A stretch of 15,778 nucleotides of DNA, from positions 1 through 15,778 of the forward strand of contig PMCB01000097.1 of NCBI GenBank assembly GCA_003153955.1, read 5' to 3'. Origin of the DNA: Dehalococcoidia bacterium. Its GTDB lineage: Bacteria > Chloroflexota > Dehalococcoidia > Dehalococcoidales > Fen-1064. The translations under genes and the position numbers were made by a program. Below the pieces are notes generated by a model, which had not been told where the DNA came from, ran no database searches, and was given only the letters and a program-made list of their open reading frames with translations. Shown here piece by piece: positions 1 through 5,624 of this stretch (the stretch's first letter is position 1; every line of letters begins with the position of its first letter).

Positions 1-49
1 TAGAATTAAGATACAAGAGATTAAGAGAGAATTATTCGAAAAATTATAT

Positions 50-1183
50 CTAATTCTTTTTCGGTGTCTTTGCGGGCAAAATCACTGTCCCGTGTGCCGG
101 TGCCGTAACTTCTCCCCGCTGATTCTCCGACCAGGCATCGATATCGACCAGATGCTCGCCGTTCAGTTCGTATTTCTTGGTAATTTTACCTTTGATGAAT
201 TGGATGTCGCCGTAAACATTGAACCGGCGGTACTCGCAATAAAGTGACTTCATGAACCCGTCGTCGCCCATCCAGTTTGTGATGCATTGCCCGATCCAGG
301 CATTCCGCTGCCCGCCGAGGTCGTAAGCCATCGGAACCGCGATTCCCTGGGCGGCATCATCCCGCTCATGGACCTGATTAATTGTCTCCCTTGCGCCGGT
401 ATCCGGGTTTCTCCAGCCCCAAGCCGGGTGTTTGCGCAGGCTGCGCATCTTAAAAGCGTGCACCTCTCCGCCGCCGCCCAGACCCTGGCTCCACGCCCAC
501 ATCTCCCCGATGGACAGCGGGCCTTTTACCAGTGTCGGCAGTTCATCCCCGACTTTCACATCTTCCCAGTAGCGGGGTGTCGCGCCGCGGATTTCTTCAT
601 GGTCTATTAAATACTCCACGCGTTTCTGCATCTCCTCATCGGTCCAATAAGGTTTGAGTTCTTTATATTTACCCTGGTCTCTGGCGGTACCTCTTTCGGC
701 CCGGATGCTCCAGCCGATATTTTTAGCCACAATCTCATCCCGCTGGTTGCGGTAAACACCTTCCGCATAAATAATCACCGTACGCAGCGCAAATTCGCTC
801 TTCTTTTCCACGATATCCACAGGGCGGTATGTCCATGTGATTGGCTCGTTAACTTTGACCGGTTTCAGCCAGAGCCAGTCCCAGCCGGAGTGGAAAGAAT
901 GTACCCCCGGCAAACCCCCGACTCTCATGCCGGTGATGCTGAAAATACTGTTCAGTGAAATTGGCGGCGCAATTATCGAGCCGTATTTCGTTTTTTTGGC
1001 ATATTCCTCATCGCGATAGAGTTTATTGTTGTAATCACCCATACCGTCGCACCAATGGGCAATCGCCTGCTTGGTCATTACATAGTTGGGAGTCCAGACA
1101 TATTCTCCCTTAAAATACGATCCGATCCTTGATTTTAACTGGGCCACACCTTCATCGGTGATTCGTGCCTGTCCTAATACCAT
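50..1183 (-). CDS. MaoC-like tandem hot-dog acyl dehydratase family protein
   Basis: 377 aa. The frame is open up to 1231, but I place the start at the ATG at 1183 because GGAGGA lies 6 nt upstream of it, while the upstream start has no ribosome site. Residues 1-160 resemble the MaoC N-terminal (FAS1-like dehydratase) hot-dog: G49-D50-Y-N-N-K-L-Y-R-D-E-E-Y-A, then G68-SIIAPP, then the strand around HSGWDWLW (97-104). Residues 205-370 form a second hot-dog half, with E-T-I-N-Q-V-H272 and IAVPMAYDLGG (281-291). Known members are (R)-specific enoyl-CoA or mesaconyl-type hydratases acting on CoA thioesters in the cytoplasm. Neither half has a clean D-x4-H hydratase dyad: the first has an extra residue and no His, and in the second the Asp position is Thr267. 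Substrate and activity are therefore unknown. The gene stands alone, divergent from the short-chain dehydrogenase across about 800 bp. Confidence 0.8.
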   Translation of the reverse strand: MVLGQARITDEGVAQLKSRIGSYFKGEYVWTPNYVMTKQAIAHWCDGMGDYNNKLYRDEEYAKKTKYGSIIAPPISLNSIFSITGMRVGGLPGVHSFHSGWDWLWLKPVKVNEPITWTYRPVDIVEKKSEFALRTVIIYAEGVYRNQRDEIVAKNIGWSIRAERGTARDQGKYKELKPYWTDEEMQKRVEYLIDHEEIRGATPRYWEDVKVGDELPTLVKGPLSIGEMWAWSQGLGGGGEVHAFKMRSLRKHPAWGWRNPDTGARETINQVHERDDAAQGIAVPMAYDLGGQRNAWIGQCITNWMGDDGFMKSLYCEYRRFNVYGDIQFIKGKITKKYELNGEHLVDIDAWSENQRGEVTAPAHGTVILPAKTPKKN

Positions 1184-1405
1184 TCTTGTCCTCCAATAAT
1201 AATTCTTATCGTCTTCCGCCGCACAATGCAAGTTCGATTTTCGTGTATTAGTAATTTACCGCCGGTGATTGCTCAAATAATCTGTCTTTTTATTGCCGCA
1301 AAAACGGCTTATTGAGCCAATATTCGATATCTAATATCATATTGCGGTAATACCTGATTATATTCTTTTTTACCCCCTTCTATCAAGGCCTGAGCCTGCG
1401 TAACC

Positions 1406-1422
1406 CGGTTGGCACACAACCG
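1406..1422. repeat. Short inverted repeat, 6-bp stem
   Basis: CGGTTG and CAACCG are separated by five bases. It is followed by CTTTTATC, but no rightward gene ends here, so a terminator role is unlikely. It is the first of the hairpins in this gap. Confidence 0.4.
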
Positions 1423-1431
1423 CTTTTATCC

Positions 1432-1451
1432 ATACCGGCGAAAGCCGGTAT
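1432..1451. repeat. REP-like hairpin, GAAA-loop family, copy 1
   Basis: A perfect 8-bp stem (ATACCGGC / GCCGGTAT) closes a GAAA tetraloop. The downstream flank contains tACAGGTT, shared with the copy at 1590. Confidence 0.75.
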
Positions 1452-1513
1452 ACAGGTTAAGTAGGCTCCATTCTTTTTACTTTTTCAATAACAAATCAGC
1501 ATCTTTTCTGTAG

Positions 1514-1534
1514 GGTCAGGTTTCGAACCTGACC
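1514..1534. repeat. REP-like hairpin, GTAGGG family, copy 1
   Basis: A 9-bp perfect stem (GGTCAGGTT / AACCTGACC) with a 3-base loop, preceded by TGTAG and followed by GCCCC and AATTAG. The same layout recurs at 1805 and 2846, with stem sequences that differ but remain paired. Confidence 0.75.
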
Positions 1535-1589
1535 GCCCCGAAATTAGGGAGCGTAGCGAATGTATCAGGGCGGGGTATTTCCCATCTCC

Positions 1590-1609
1590 ATACTGGCGAA
1601 AGCCAGTAT
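1590..1609. repeat. REP-like hairpin, GAAA-loop family, copy 2
   Basis: Stem ATACTGGC / GCCAGTAT with a GAAA loop. Compared with the copy at 1432, one C-G pair is replaced by T-A on both arms, so the structure is kept while the sequence changes. ACAGGTT follows, as in copy 1. Confidence 0.75.
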
Positions 1610-1686
1610 CTACAGGTTGGTTAGGCACAATCGTCTTTAATTATTCACCAAAAGGAATAATCCGCCTCTTTTCTATAGCAACTGTC

Positions 1687-1706
1687 ATTCCCGCGAAAGC
1701 GGGAAT
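1687..1706. repeat. REP-like hairpin, GAAA-loop family, copy 3 (dRS3-like)
   Basis: Stem ATTCCCGC / GCGGGAAT with a GAAA loop. It fits the pattern ATTCCC-N8-GGGAAT known as dRS3 in Neisseria. Similar palindromes occur in many unrelated bacteria, so this says nothing about taxonomy. Confidence 0.75.
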
Positions 1707-1804
1707 CCAGACTCCAAAATACCATTCATTCACTTCTCGCCCCACGAAGCGGGAGAGCGTAGAGTGAGGGGATTAAGATAGAAAGGTTAGTCTTCGCTCT
1801 GTAG

Positions 1805-1825
1805 GGGCGAGTTTATAACTCGCCC
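1805..1825. repeat. REP-like hairpin, GTAGGG family, copy 2
   Basis: A 9-bp stem (GGGCGAGTT / AACTCGCCC) with a TAT loop, preceded by TGTAG and followed by GC, as in the copies at 1514 and 2846. Confidence 0.75.
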
Positions 1826-1837
1826 GCACTCATTGTC

Positions 1838-1857
1838 GTTCCTGCGAAAGCAGGAAT
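1838..1857. repeat. REP-like hairpin, GAAA-loop family, copy 4
   Basis: Stem TTCCTGC / GCAGGAA plus an outer G-T wobble, with a GAAA loop. Relative to the copy at 1687, one C-G pair is replaced by T-A on both arms. Confidence 0.7.
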
Positions 1858-1864
1858 AATGTAT

Positions 1865-1883
1865 ATCAGCTCAACGAGCTGAT
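1865..1883. repeat. Short inverted repeat, 8-bp stem, AAC loop
   Basis: ATCAGCTC and GAGCTGAT are separated by AAC. It lies just before the TTTGGAA tandem repeat. The AAC loop also occurs in the hairpin at 2927, but the stem is unrelated. Confidence 0.55.
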
Positions 1884-1981
1884 GGAGATTTTGGAATTTG
1901 GAATTTTCCTTCTTAGCTTGCGCCTTCTCCATCGCGGTGTTAGAATTCTCTTGTCTGAATCAGCCTTTTATGGAGGGCCGG

Positions 1982-2824
1982 ATGGAAGCCAAAACAAATG
2001 AAAAACGCTTGTCGGGTCAGGTCGCCTGGGTCACCGGCTCCTCCCGCGGCATCGGCCGGGTAATTGCGGACCATTTAGCCTCTTTAGGCGCCAAAATTGC
2101 CGTCCACGGCACCACCCTCACCTCCACCCGTGCCTTTAATGAGGCTGATTCACTGGATGCTGTGGCTCAGTCTATTGCCGCCGCCCGGCAGTCCGAAGTG
2201 TTACCGGTTTGGGGCGATTTATCTGATGTTGTTGTCGTCAAACAGGTTGCGGACCTGATTCGCCAAAAGTTCGGTCAAATCGATATTTTAATTAATTGTG
2301 CCGGCGGCGATATCGGCGCCCAGGGCACGATGGGTAAGAATGCCGGCAAACCTCTCTCTAATGATGCTGTCTTTATTTCGCCGGAAGATATCCGTAACGT
2401 CCTCGACCGTAACCTGTTGACCTGCATTTTTTGCTGCCGCGAAGTCGCCCCGGAAATGATTGCCCGCAAATCCGGCTGCATCGTCAATATCGGCAGTATC
2501 AGCGGGCTTTCAGGCCACGCCGGTGAGGCCATCTATTCCACTGCTAAAGCTGCCGTCCATGAATATACCCGCTGCCTGGCGGCCCAGCTGCGGACGGATA
2601 ATATCCGCGTCAATGTCATCGCTCCCGGCCCGATTATCACGCCCCGGTTTCTCGCCAGCCGTCCCATCGATGAAACGAAAAAACAGGCCGCCGGCACCCT
2701 TGACCGCTACGGCCAACCGATTGAAATTTCCAGAGCCGTGGAATTCCTGGTGACCCCCGATTCCTCCTATATCACCGGCCAGGTATTGCGCATCGATGGG
2801 GGCATCCAGATGTGGCCCGCGTAA
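1982..2824 (+). CDS. Short-chain dehydrogenase/reductase (SDR), classical type
   Basis: 280 aa, a normal length for classical SDRs. I take the ATG at 1982 as start because GGAGGG at 1972-1977 sits just upstream and the protein then begins shortly before the first beta strand; the longer frame starts inside intergenic repeats. The Rossmann dinucleotide motif T18-G-S-S-R-G-I-G25 is followed by an N-C-A-G variant of NNAG. The catalytic set is S172, Y185 and K189 (Y-S-T-A-K). NVIAPGP and the C-terminal YITGQVLRIDGG are typical of the family. These enzymes oxidise or reduce alcohols and ketones with NAD(P)H in the cytoplasm; some are L-fucose or 3-oxoacyl dehydrogenases. Substrate cannot be read from the sequence. 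Its neighbours would fit either an acyl-CoA role (dehydratase on the left) or a sugar role (isomerase operon on the right). Confidence 0.9.
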   Translation: MEAKTNEKRLSGQVAWVTGSSRGIGRVIADHLASLGAKIAVHGTTLTSTRAFNEADSLDAVAQSIAAARQSEVLPVWGDLSDVVVVKQVADLIRQKFGQIDILINCAGGDIGAQGTMGKNAGKPLSNDAVFISPEDIRNVLDRNLLTCIFCCREVAPEMIARKSGCIVNIGSISGLSGHAGEAIYSTAKAAVHEYTRCLAAQLRTDNIRVNVIAPGPIITPRFLASRPIDETKKQAAGTLDRYGQPIEISRAVEFLVTPDSSYITGQVLRIDGGIQMWPA

Positions 2825-2845
2825 GTATTGTGCCTTTTTATGTAG

Positions 2846-2866
2846 GGACAGGTTTATGACCTGTCC
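2846..2866. repeat. REP-like hairpin, GTAGGG family, copy 3
   Basis: Stem GGACAGGT / ACCTGTCC around a five-base centre, preceded by TGTAG and followed by GCCC and AATTAG, matching the flanks of the copy at 1514. It starts 22 nt after the dehydrogenase stop, so it may shape that mRNA's 3' end, but no T-run follows. Confidence 0.7.
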
Positions 2867-2897
2867 GCCCTATAATTAGTGGCACCTTTCCTCTGAA

Positions 2898-2911
2898 GGG
2901 CCTGTTGGCCC
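2898..2911. repeat. Short inverted repeat, 5-bp GC stem
   Basis: GGGCC and GGCCC are separated by TGTT. It lies between two hairpins of the GTAGGG family. No T-run follows. Confidence 0.4.
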
Positions 2912-2926
2912 GGTGAAGTATAGTAG

Positions 2927-2943
2927 GGTGGGCAACGCCCACC
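2927..2943. repeat. REP-like hairpin, GTAGGG family, copy 4 (divergent)
   Basis: A 7-bp stem (GGTGGGC / GCCCACC) with an AAC loop, preceded by AGTAG. It shares the GTAGGG lead and 3-base loop with the other copies, but the stem is shorter and unrelated in sequence. Confidence 0.6.
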
Positions 2944-2988
2944 ACGTTTTCTCCATTTCGCTTTCCCCTCCATTCCGTGCTCATTTTA

Positions 2989-3018
2989 TTGACAATCACG
3001 CGCCCTTATCCCTATAAT
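2989..3018 (+). promoter_or_regulatory. Sigma-70-type promoter of the isomerase-epimerase operon
   Basis: The -35 box TTGACA (2989-2994) and the -10 box TATAAT (3013-3018) both match the consensus exactly, 18 bp apart. Transcription should start near 3025, giving a leader of about 90 nt before the TTG start at 3115. The leader holds a split direct repeat: TTCAAT at 3022 and 3058, and TCTGTTG at 3032 and 3071. This could be a paired operator, but it is unproven. Confidence 0.75.
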
Positions 3019-3114
3019 GACTTCAATTGCTTCTGTTGTAAAAAATCCCGATTTAAATTCAATATTTCCGTCTGTTGATTTCAGGTCGAGCCGAGGATAA
3101 AAAGGAGAATAATT

Positions 3115-4515
3115 TTGGAGAAAATCAGATTAGGTTTTGTGCCCGCGCACCGCGTACCGTTTAATGAAGATTGGGCTGCGCAAATGCGTAAGCGGTGTTT
3201 GAAAGTCTTCGCTAAAATCCCCGATCTTGAAATCGTCGTCCCCGATGAATCCCTCACCGATAGGGGTTTTGTCCGCAACGATGCCGAAGCCGATAAAGTT
3301 ATCCGCTTCTTCCGCAAACAGGAAATTCAGGGTCTCATCATCGGTGCCATGACTTTCGGTGATGAAGTCGCCGCATTGGCTGTCGCCCAGGCTTTCCGCG
3401 AAAAACCGGTCTTTCTTTTCGGTACTAAAGAAGCCGAAATTACCCCCGAAGGCCTCCGCAGCTCGGACTCCTTTTGCGGCACGCTTTCCATCTCATCTGG
3501 TCTGCACCGCCGCGAAATTCCCTTCGTTTTCGGCGGCATCGTATTTCCCGAAGAAAAGAAATTTCAGCAGTCCGTCCTGGATTTTATGGGCACATGCTCG
3601 GTTGTAAATGGATTTATCGGCGCCAATATCGGCCTGGTCGGCCCCCGCCCCGAGCGTTTTGAAACCTGTATGTGTAATGAAGACGCCATGATCCGCCTTT
3701 TCCGGCAGCGCGTCGTGCCGACCGGACTGGTTGATATCATGCAGCGTGCCGCCGGCATTAAGAAAAACGCCCCCGAACTGACCAAAATTGCCAAAGACAT
3801 GAAAGCTCAGGCCAATCTTTCCGCTTTAAACGCACAAACTATCGACAAATTAGCCCGGCTGGAAGTTGCGCTCCAACAGTTCGTCGCCGAAAAAGGTCTC
3901 GCCGCGGTTGGCATTCAATGCTGGACGGCCATCCAGGAAGTTTACGGTTTATCCCCCTGTTATGTCATGGGCCGTTTGACCGATTCGGGCGTGATGGCAT
4001 CATGTGAAGTTGATATTTACGGCGCTTTGACCATGCTTATCCAGTACCGCGCATCGTTGTCTAAAGTTGCGCCTCACTTCATCGACTGGACGATTCAGCA
4101 TCAGAAACTCGTCGACACTCTCCTCGCCTGGCACTGCGGCAACGCTCCGCCGTCTTTAGCCTGTAAAGGCTGCAAACCGGATGTCAGCTACCACAGCATC
4201 CTCGGTCCGTCCCTGGGCATCGACCGGTCCATGGGCACCGGCGAATTTGAGCTCAAACCGGGCGTGGTCACCCTCTGCCGTTTGCAGGAATACAAGGGTA
4301 AATTCAAGATGCTCGTGACCAAAGGCGATATCATCGAATCCAAACAGGTCAACCGCGGCTCTTGGAGCTGGGTTAAAGTACCCGACCTGGATAGACTCTA
4401 TACCACCCTGATTAATGAAGGTTTTGTCCATCATGCCAGCCTGATTCACGGCGATTATGCACAGACTATCTCGGATGCCTGTAAAACCATGGGCATCGAA
4501 GTTGTCACCGTTTAA
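3115..4515 (+). CDS. L-arabinose/L-fucose isomerase-like protein
   Basis: 466 aa. It starts with TTG at 3115, with AAAGGAG seven bases upstream. The fold is that of the FucI/AraA family: an N-terminal alpha/beta region with LIIGAMTFGDE (74-84), a middle region with GIQCW (266-270), and a C-terminal metal-binding domain with ASCEVDIYGAL (295-305). The expected metal ligands are present: E298, D324 (HFIDW), H340 (WHCGNAP) and H440 in the HH pair. Their spacing closely follows E306, E333, H350 and H450 of E. coli AraA, with Asp in the second place as in FucI. The family interconverts aldoses and ketoses in the cytoplasm. C350 and C353 (CKGC) could form a small extra metal site. It is first in an operon with the epimerase-like gene 75 bp downstream, near fucosidase and arabinofuranosidase genes, so L-fucose or L-arabinose is a likely substrate (inference). 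Overall similarity looks remote, so another substrate is possible. Confidence 0.85.
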   Translation: MEKIRLGFVPAHRVPFNEDWAAQMRKRCLKVFAKIPDLEIVVPDESLTDRGFVRNDAEADKVIRFFRKQEIQGLIIGAMTFGDEVAALAVAQAFREKPVFLFGTKEAEITPEGLRSSDSFCGTLSISSGLHRREIPFVFGGIVFPEEKKFQQSVLDFMGTCSVVNGFIGANIGLVGPRPERFETCMCNEDAMIRLFRQRVVPTGLVDIMQRAAGIKKNAPELTKIAKDMKAQANLSALNAQTIDKLARLEVALQQFVAEKGLAAVGIQCWTAIQEVYGLSPCYVMGRLTDSGVMASCEVDIYGALTMLIQYRASLSKVAPHFIDWTIQHQKLVDTLLAWHCGNAPPSLACKGCKPDVSYHSILGPSLGIDRSMGTGEFELKPGVVTLCRLQEYKGKFKMLVTKGDIIESKQVNRGSWSWVKVPDLDRLYTTLINEGFVHHASLIHGDYAQTISDACKTMGIEVVTV

Positions 4516-4590
4516 CAATATTGGAACTAATATTCTTGTATTTTTTACAATATAATTTAATTAATGATGGTCAGTTAAAAAGGAGAAAAA

Positions 4591-5448
4591 GTGTTTAAAT
4601 ACGGTGTCGCGTCCCTTATCTGGACCGAGGATTTTAGTAAAGATGGCGTGCCTCTCATAGCCAAGGCTAAGTCTCTGGGATTCGATGTTATCGATATCTC
4701 CATGACTAATACCGAAAAGTTCCCCTCGAAGGCGGTCAAAAAAGCCGCTAAAGACGCCGGCATCGAGGTTGTTACCACAATCGGTATGCCCCGTGACTGC
4801 AACCTGATCGACCCCGACCCGGCAATACGCAAAAATGGTGTCAATAAGCTCAAATCCCTGGTTGACATCAATCTCGAAATAGATTCGAAATTGCTGGGCG
4901 GCGTGATATATGCCGCCTGGGGTTATATCAGCGGTAAACCGCGGACCGAAGATGAGTGGAAATGGTCGGTTGAAGGCATGCGGCAGGCAGGTGAATATGC
5001 TAAGAAAACCGGAAATGTTGTCCTGGCCGTCGAACCGGTAGGCCGGTTTGAATCCCATTTTTTGAATATCGCCGATGATGCCGTGAGGTATTGCAAGGAA
5101 GTCGGCACCGGCAACGTTAAAGTACATCTTGACGCCTTCCACATGATACGTGAAGAATCCAGCTTCACAAAAGCGGTTGAGACCTGCGGCAAAGAATATC
5201 TGGCCTACGTCCACGTCTGCGAGAATAACCGCGGTATCCCCGGCACCGGCCTGGTGCCATGGAAAGAATTCTTTATCGCGCTGAAAAAGATAGGTTATGA
5301 AGGGGCGCTCGGCATCGAGTCATTCGACCCCAGTTTCAAAGAAATCAACCGGCTGGCGGCTATCTGGCGAAAATATGCGGACACCGGCGAAGAACTGGCC
5401 ATCCAGGGCCTGGCTAACTTAAAAAAGATCGAATCCACCATCAAATAA
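4591..5448 (+). CDS. Sugar isomerase/epimerase, ketose 3-epimerase-like TIM barrel
   Basis: 285 aa, a usual length for D-tagatose/L-ribulose 3-epimerases. The GTG start at 4591 has AAAGGAG five bases upstream. The xylose-isomerase-like barrel shows all four metal/catalytic positions: E148 (AVEP), D181 (HLDAFHM), H208 (YVHVCENNRG) and E243 (GIESFDP). They correspond to E152, D185, H211 and E246 of Pseudomonas cichorii tagatose 3-epimerase. The HVCENNRGIPGTG loop (208-220) is typical of the family. The expected reaction is C3 epimerisation of a ketose in the cytoplasm, which would follow naturally on the product of the upstream isomerase. Inosose- or hydroxypyruvate-type isomerases share the fold, so the exact reaction stays open. 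It is the last gene of the operon, with a strong terminator 29 bp after the stop. Confidence 0.87.
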   Translation: MFKYGVASLIWTEDFSKDGVPLIAKAKSLGFDVIDISMTNTEKFPSKAVKKAAKDAGIEVVTTIGMPRDCNLIDPDPAIRKNGVNKLKSLVDINLEIDSKLLGGVIYAAWGYISGKPRTEDEWKWSVEGMRQAGEYAKKTGNVVLAVEPVGRFESHFLNIADDAVRYCKEVGTGNVKVHLDAFHMIREESSFTKAVETCGKEYLAYVHVCENNRGIPGTGLVPWKEFFIALKKIGYEGALGIESFDPSFKEINRLAAIWRKYADTGEELAIQGLANLKKIESTIK

Positions 5449-5476
5449 CGGGTCTAATCATTATCTTAATACCGTT

Positions 5477-5518
5477 AAAGCGGGGCGCAGGAGAAATGTG
5501 CGCCCTGCTTTCTTTTTT
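5477..5518 (+). terminator. Rho-independent terminator of the isomerase-epimerase operon
   Basis: A 13-bp stem (5477-5489 with 5499-5511, one G-T wobble) closes a 9-base loop and is followed by C and six Ts. It lies 29 bp after the epimerase stop and separates that operon from the fucosidase gene. Confidence 0.88.
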
Positions 5519-5533
5519 GGTGACAAAAACCCC

Positions 5534-5561
5534 TTGCGCCAATTCTGTGCGCAGTGATAAA
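5534..5561 (+). promoter_or_regulatory. Possible promoter of the fucosidase gene
   Basis: TTGCGC (5534-5539) and GATAAA (5556-5561) are 16 bp apart, downstream of the terminator and about 60 bp before the fucosidase start. TGCGC and GCGCA around 5535-5553 form an interrupted palindrome that could be an operator. The match to consensus is only moderate. Confidence 0.3.
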
Positions 5562-5624
5562 CTGGCTTTACCTAAAAGTCTTCTTCGACAGAATTACTGC
5601 AAAAGATTGGCAGGAGGTAAAACG

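Larger units (their letters stand above)
1184..1981. other. Non-coding, hairpin-rich intergenic region
   Basis: This 798-bp gap between divergent genes holds no frame with a credible start and ribosome site. The first part (1184-1400) is AT-rich and should carry the promoter of the leftward dehydratase; I see no strong -35/-10 pair there. From 1406 to 1883 it holds seven short perfect inverted repeats, listed separately. A short tandem repeat of TTTGGAA lies near 1890-1905. The rightward frame that begins with TTG at 1898 runs out of this repeat and is not used as the start of the next gene. Confidence 0.75.

Noticed and set aside
1406..1883. Repeated palindromes considered as a CRISPR array
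   Set aside because: Units are of different sequence, spacing is irregular (roughly 30-130 bp), each unit is a self-contained hairpin, and there are no cas genes.
1898..1981. N-terminal extension of the SDR (28 residues), possible signal peptide
   Set aside because: It would begin with TTG in the TTTGGAA repeat. The ATG at 1982 has a good ribosome site, and SDRs of this type are cytoplasmic.
3025..3114. Leader of the isomerase operon considered as a riboswitch
   Set aside because: I see no stable multi-stem structure or known aptamer signature, only the split direct repeat.
4561..5214. 217-aa open frame on the minus strand opposite the epimerase gene
   Set aside because: It mirrors a well-supported gene with intact catalytic residues and shows no recognisable domain.
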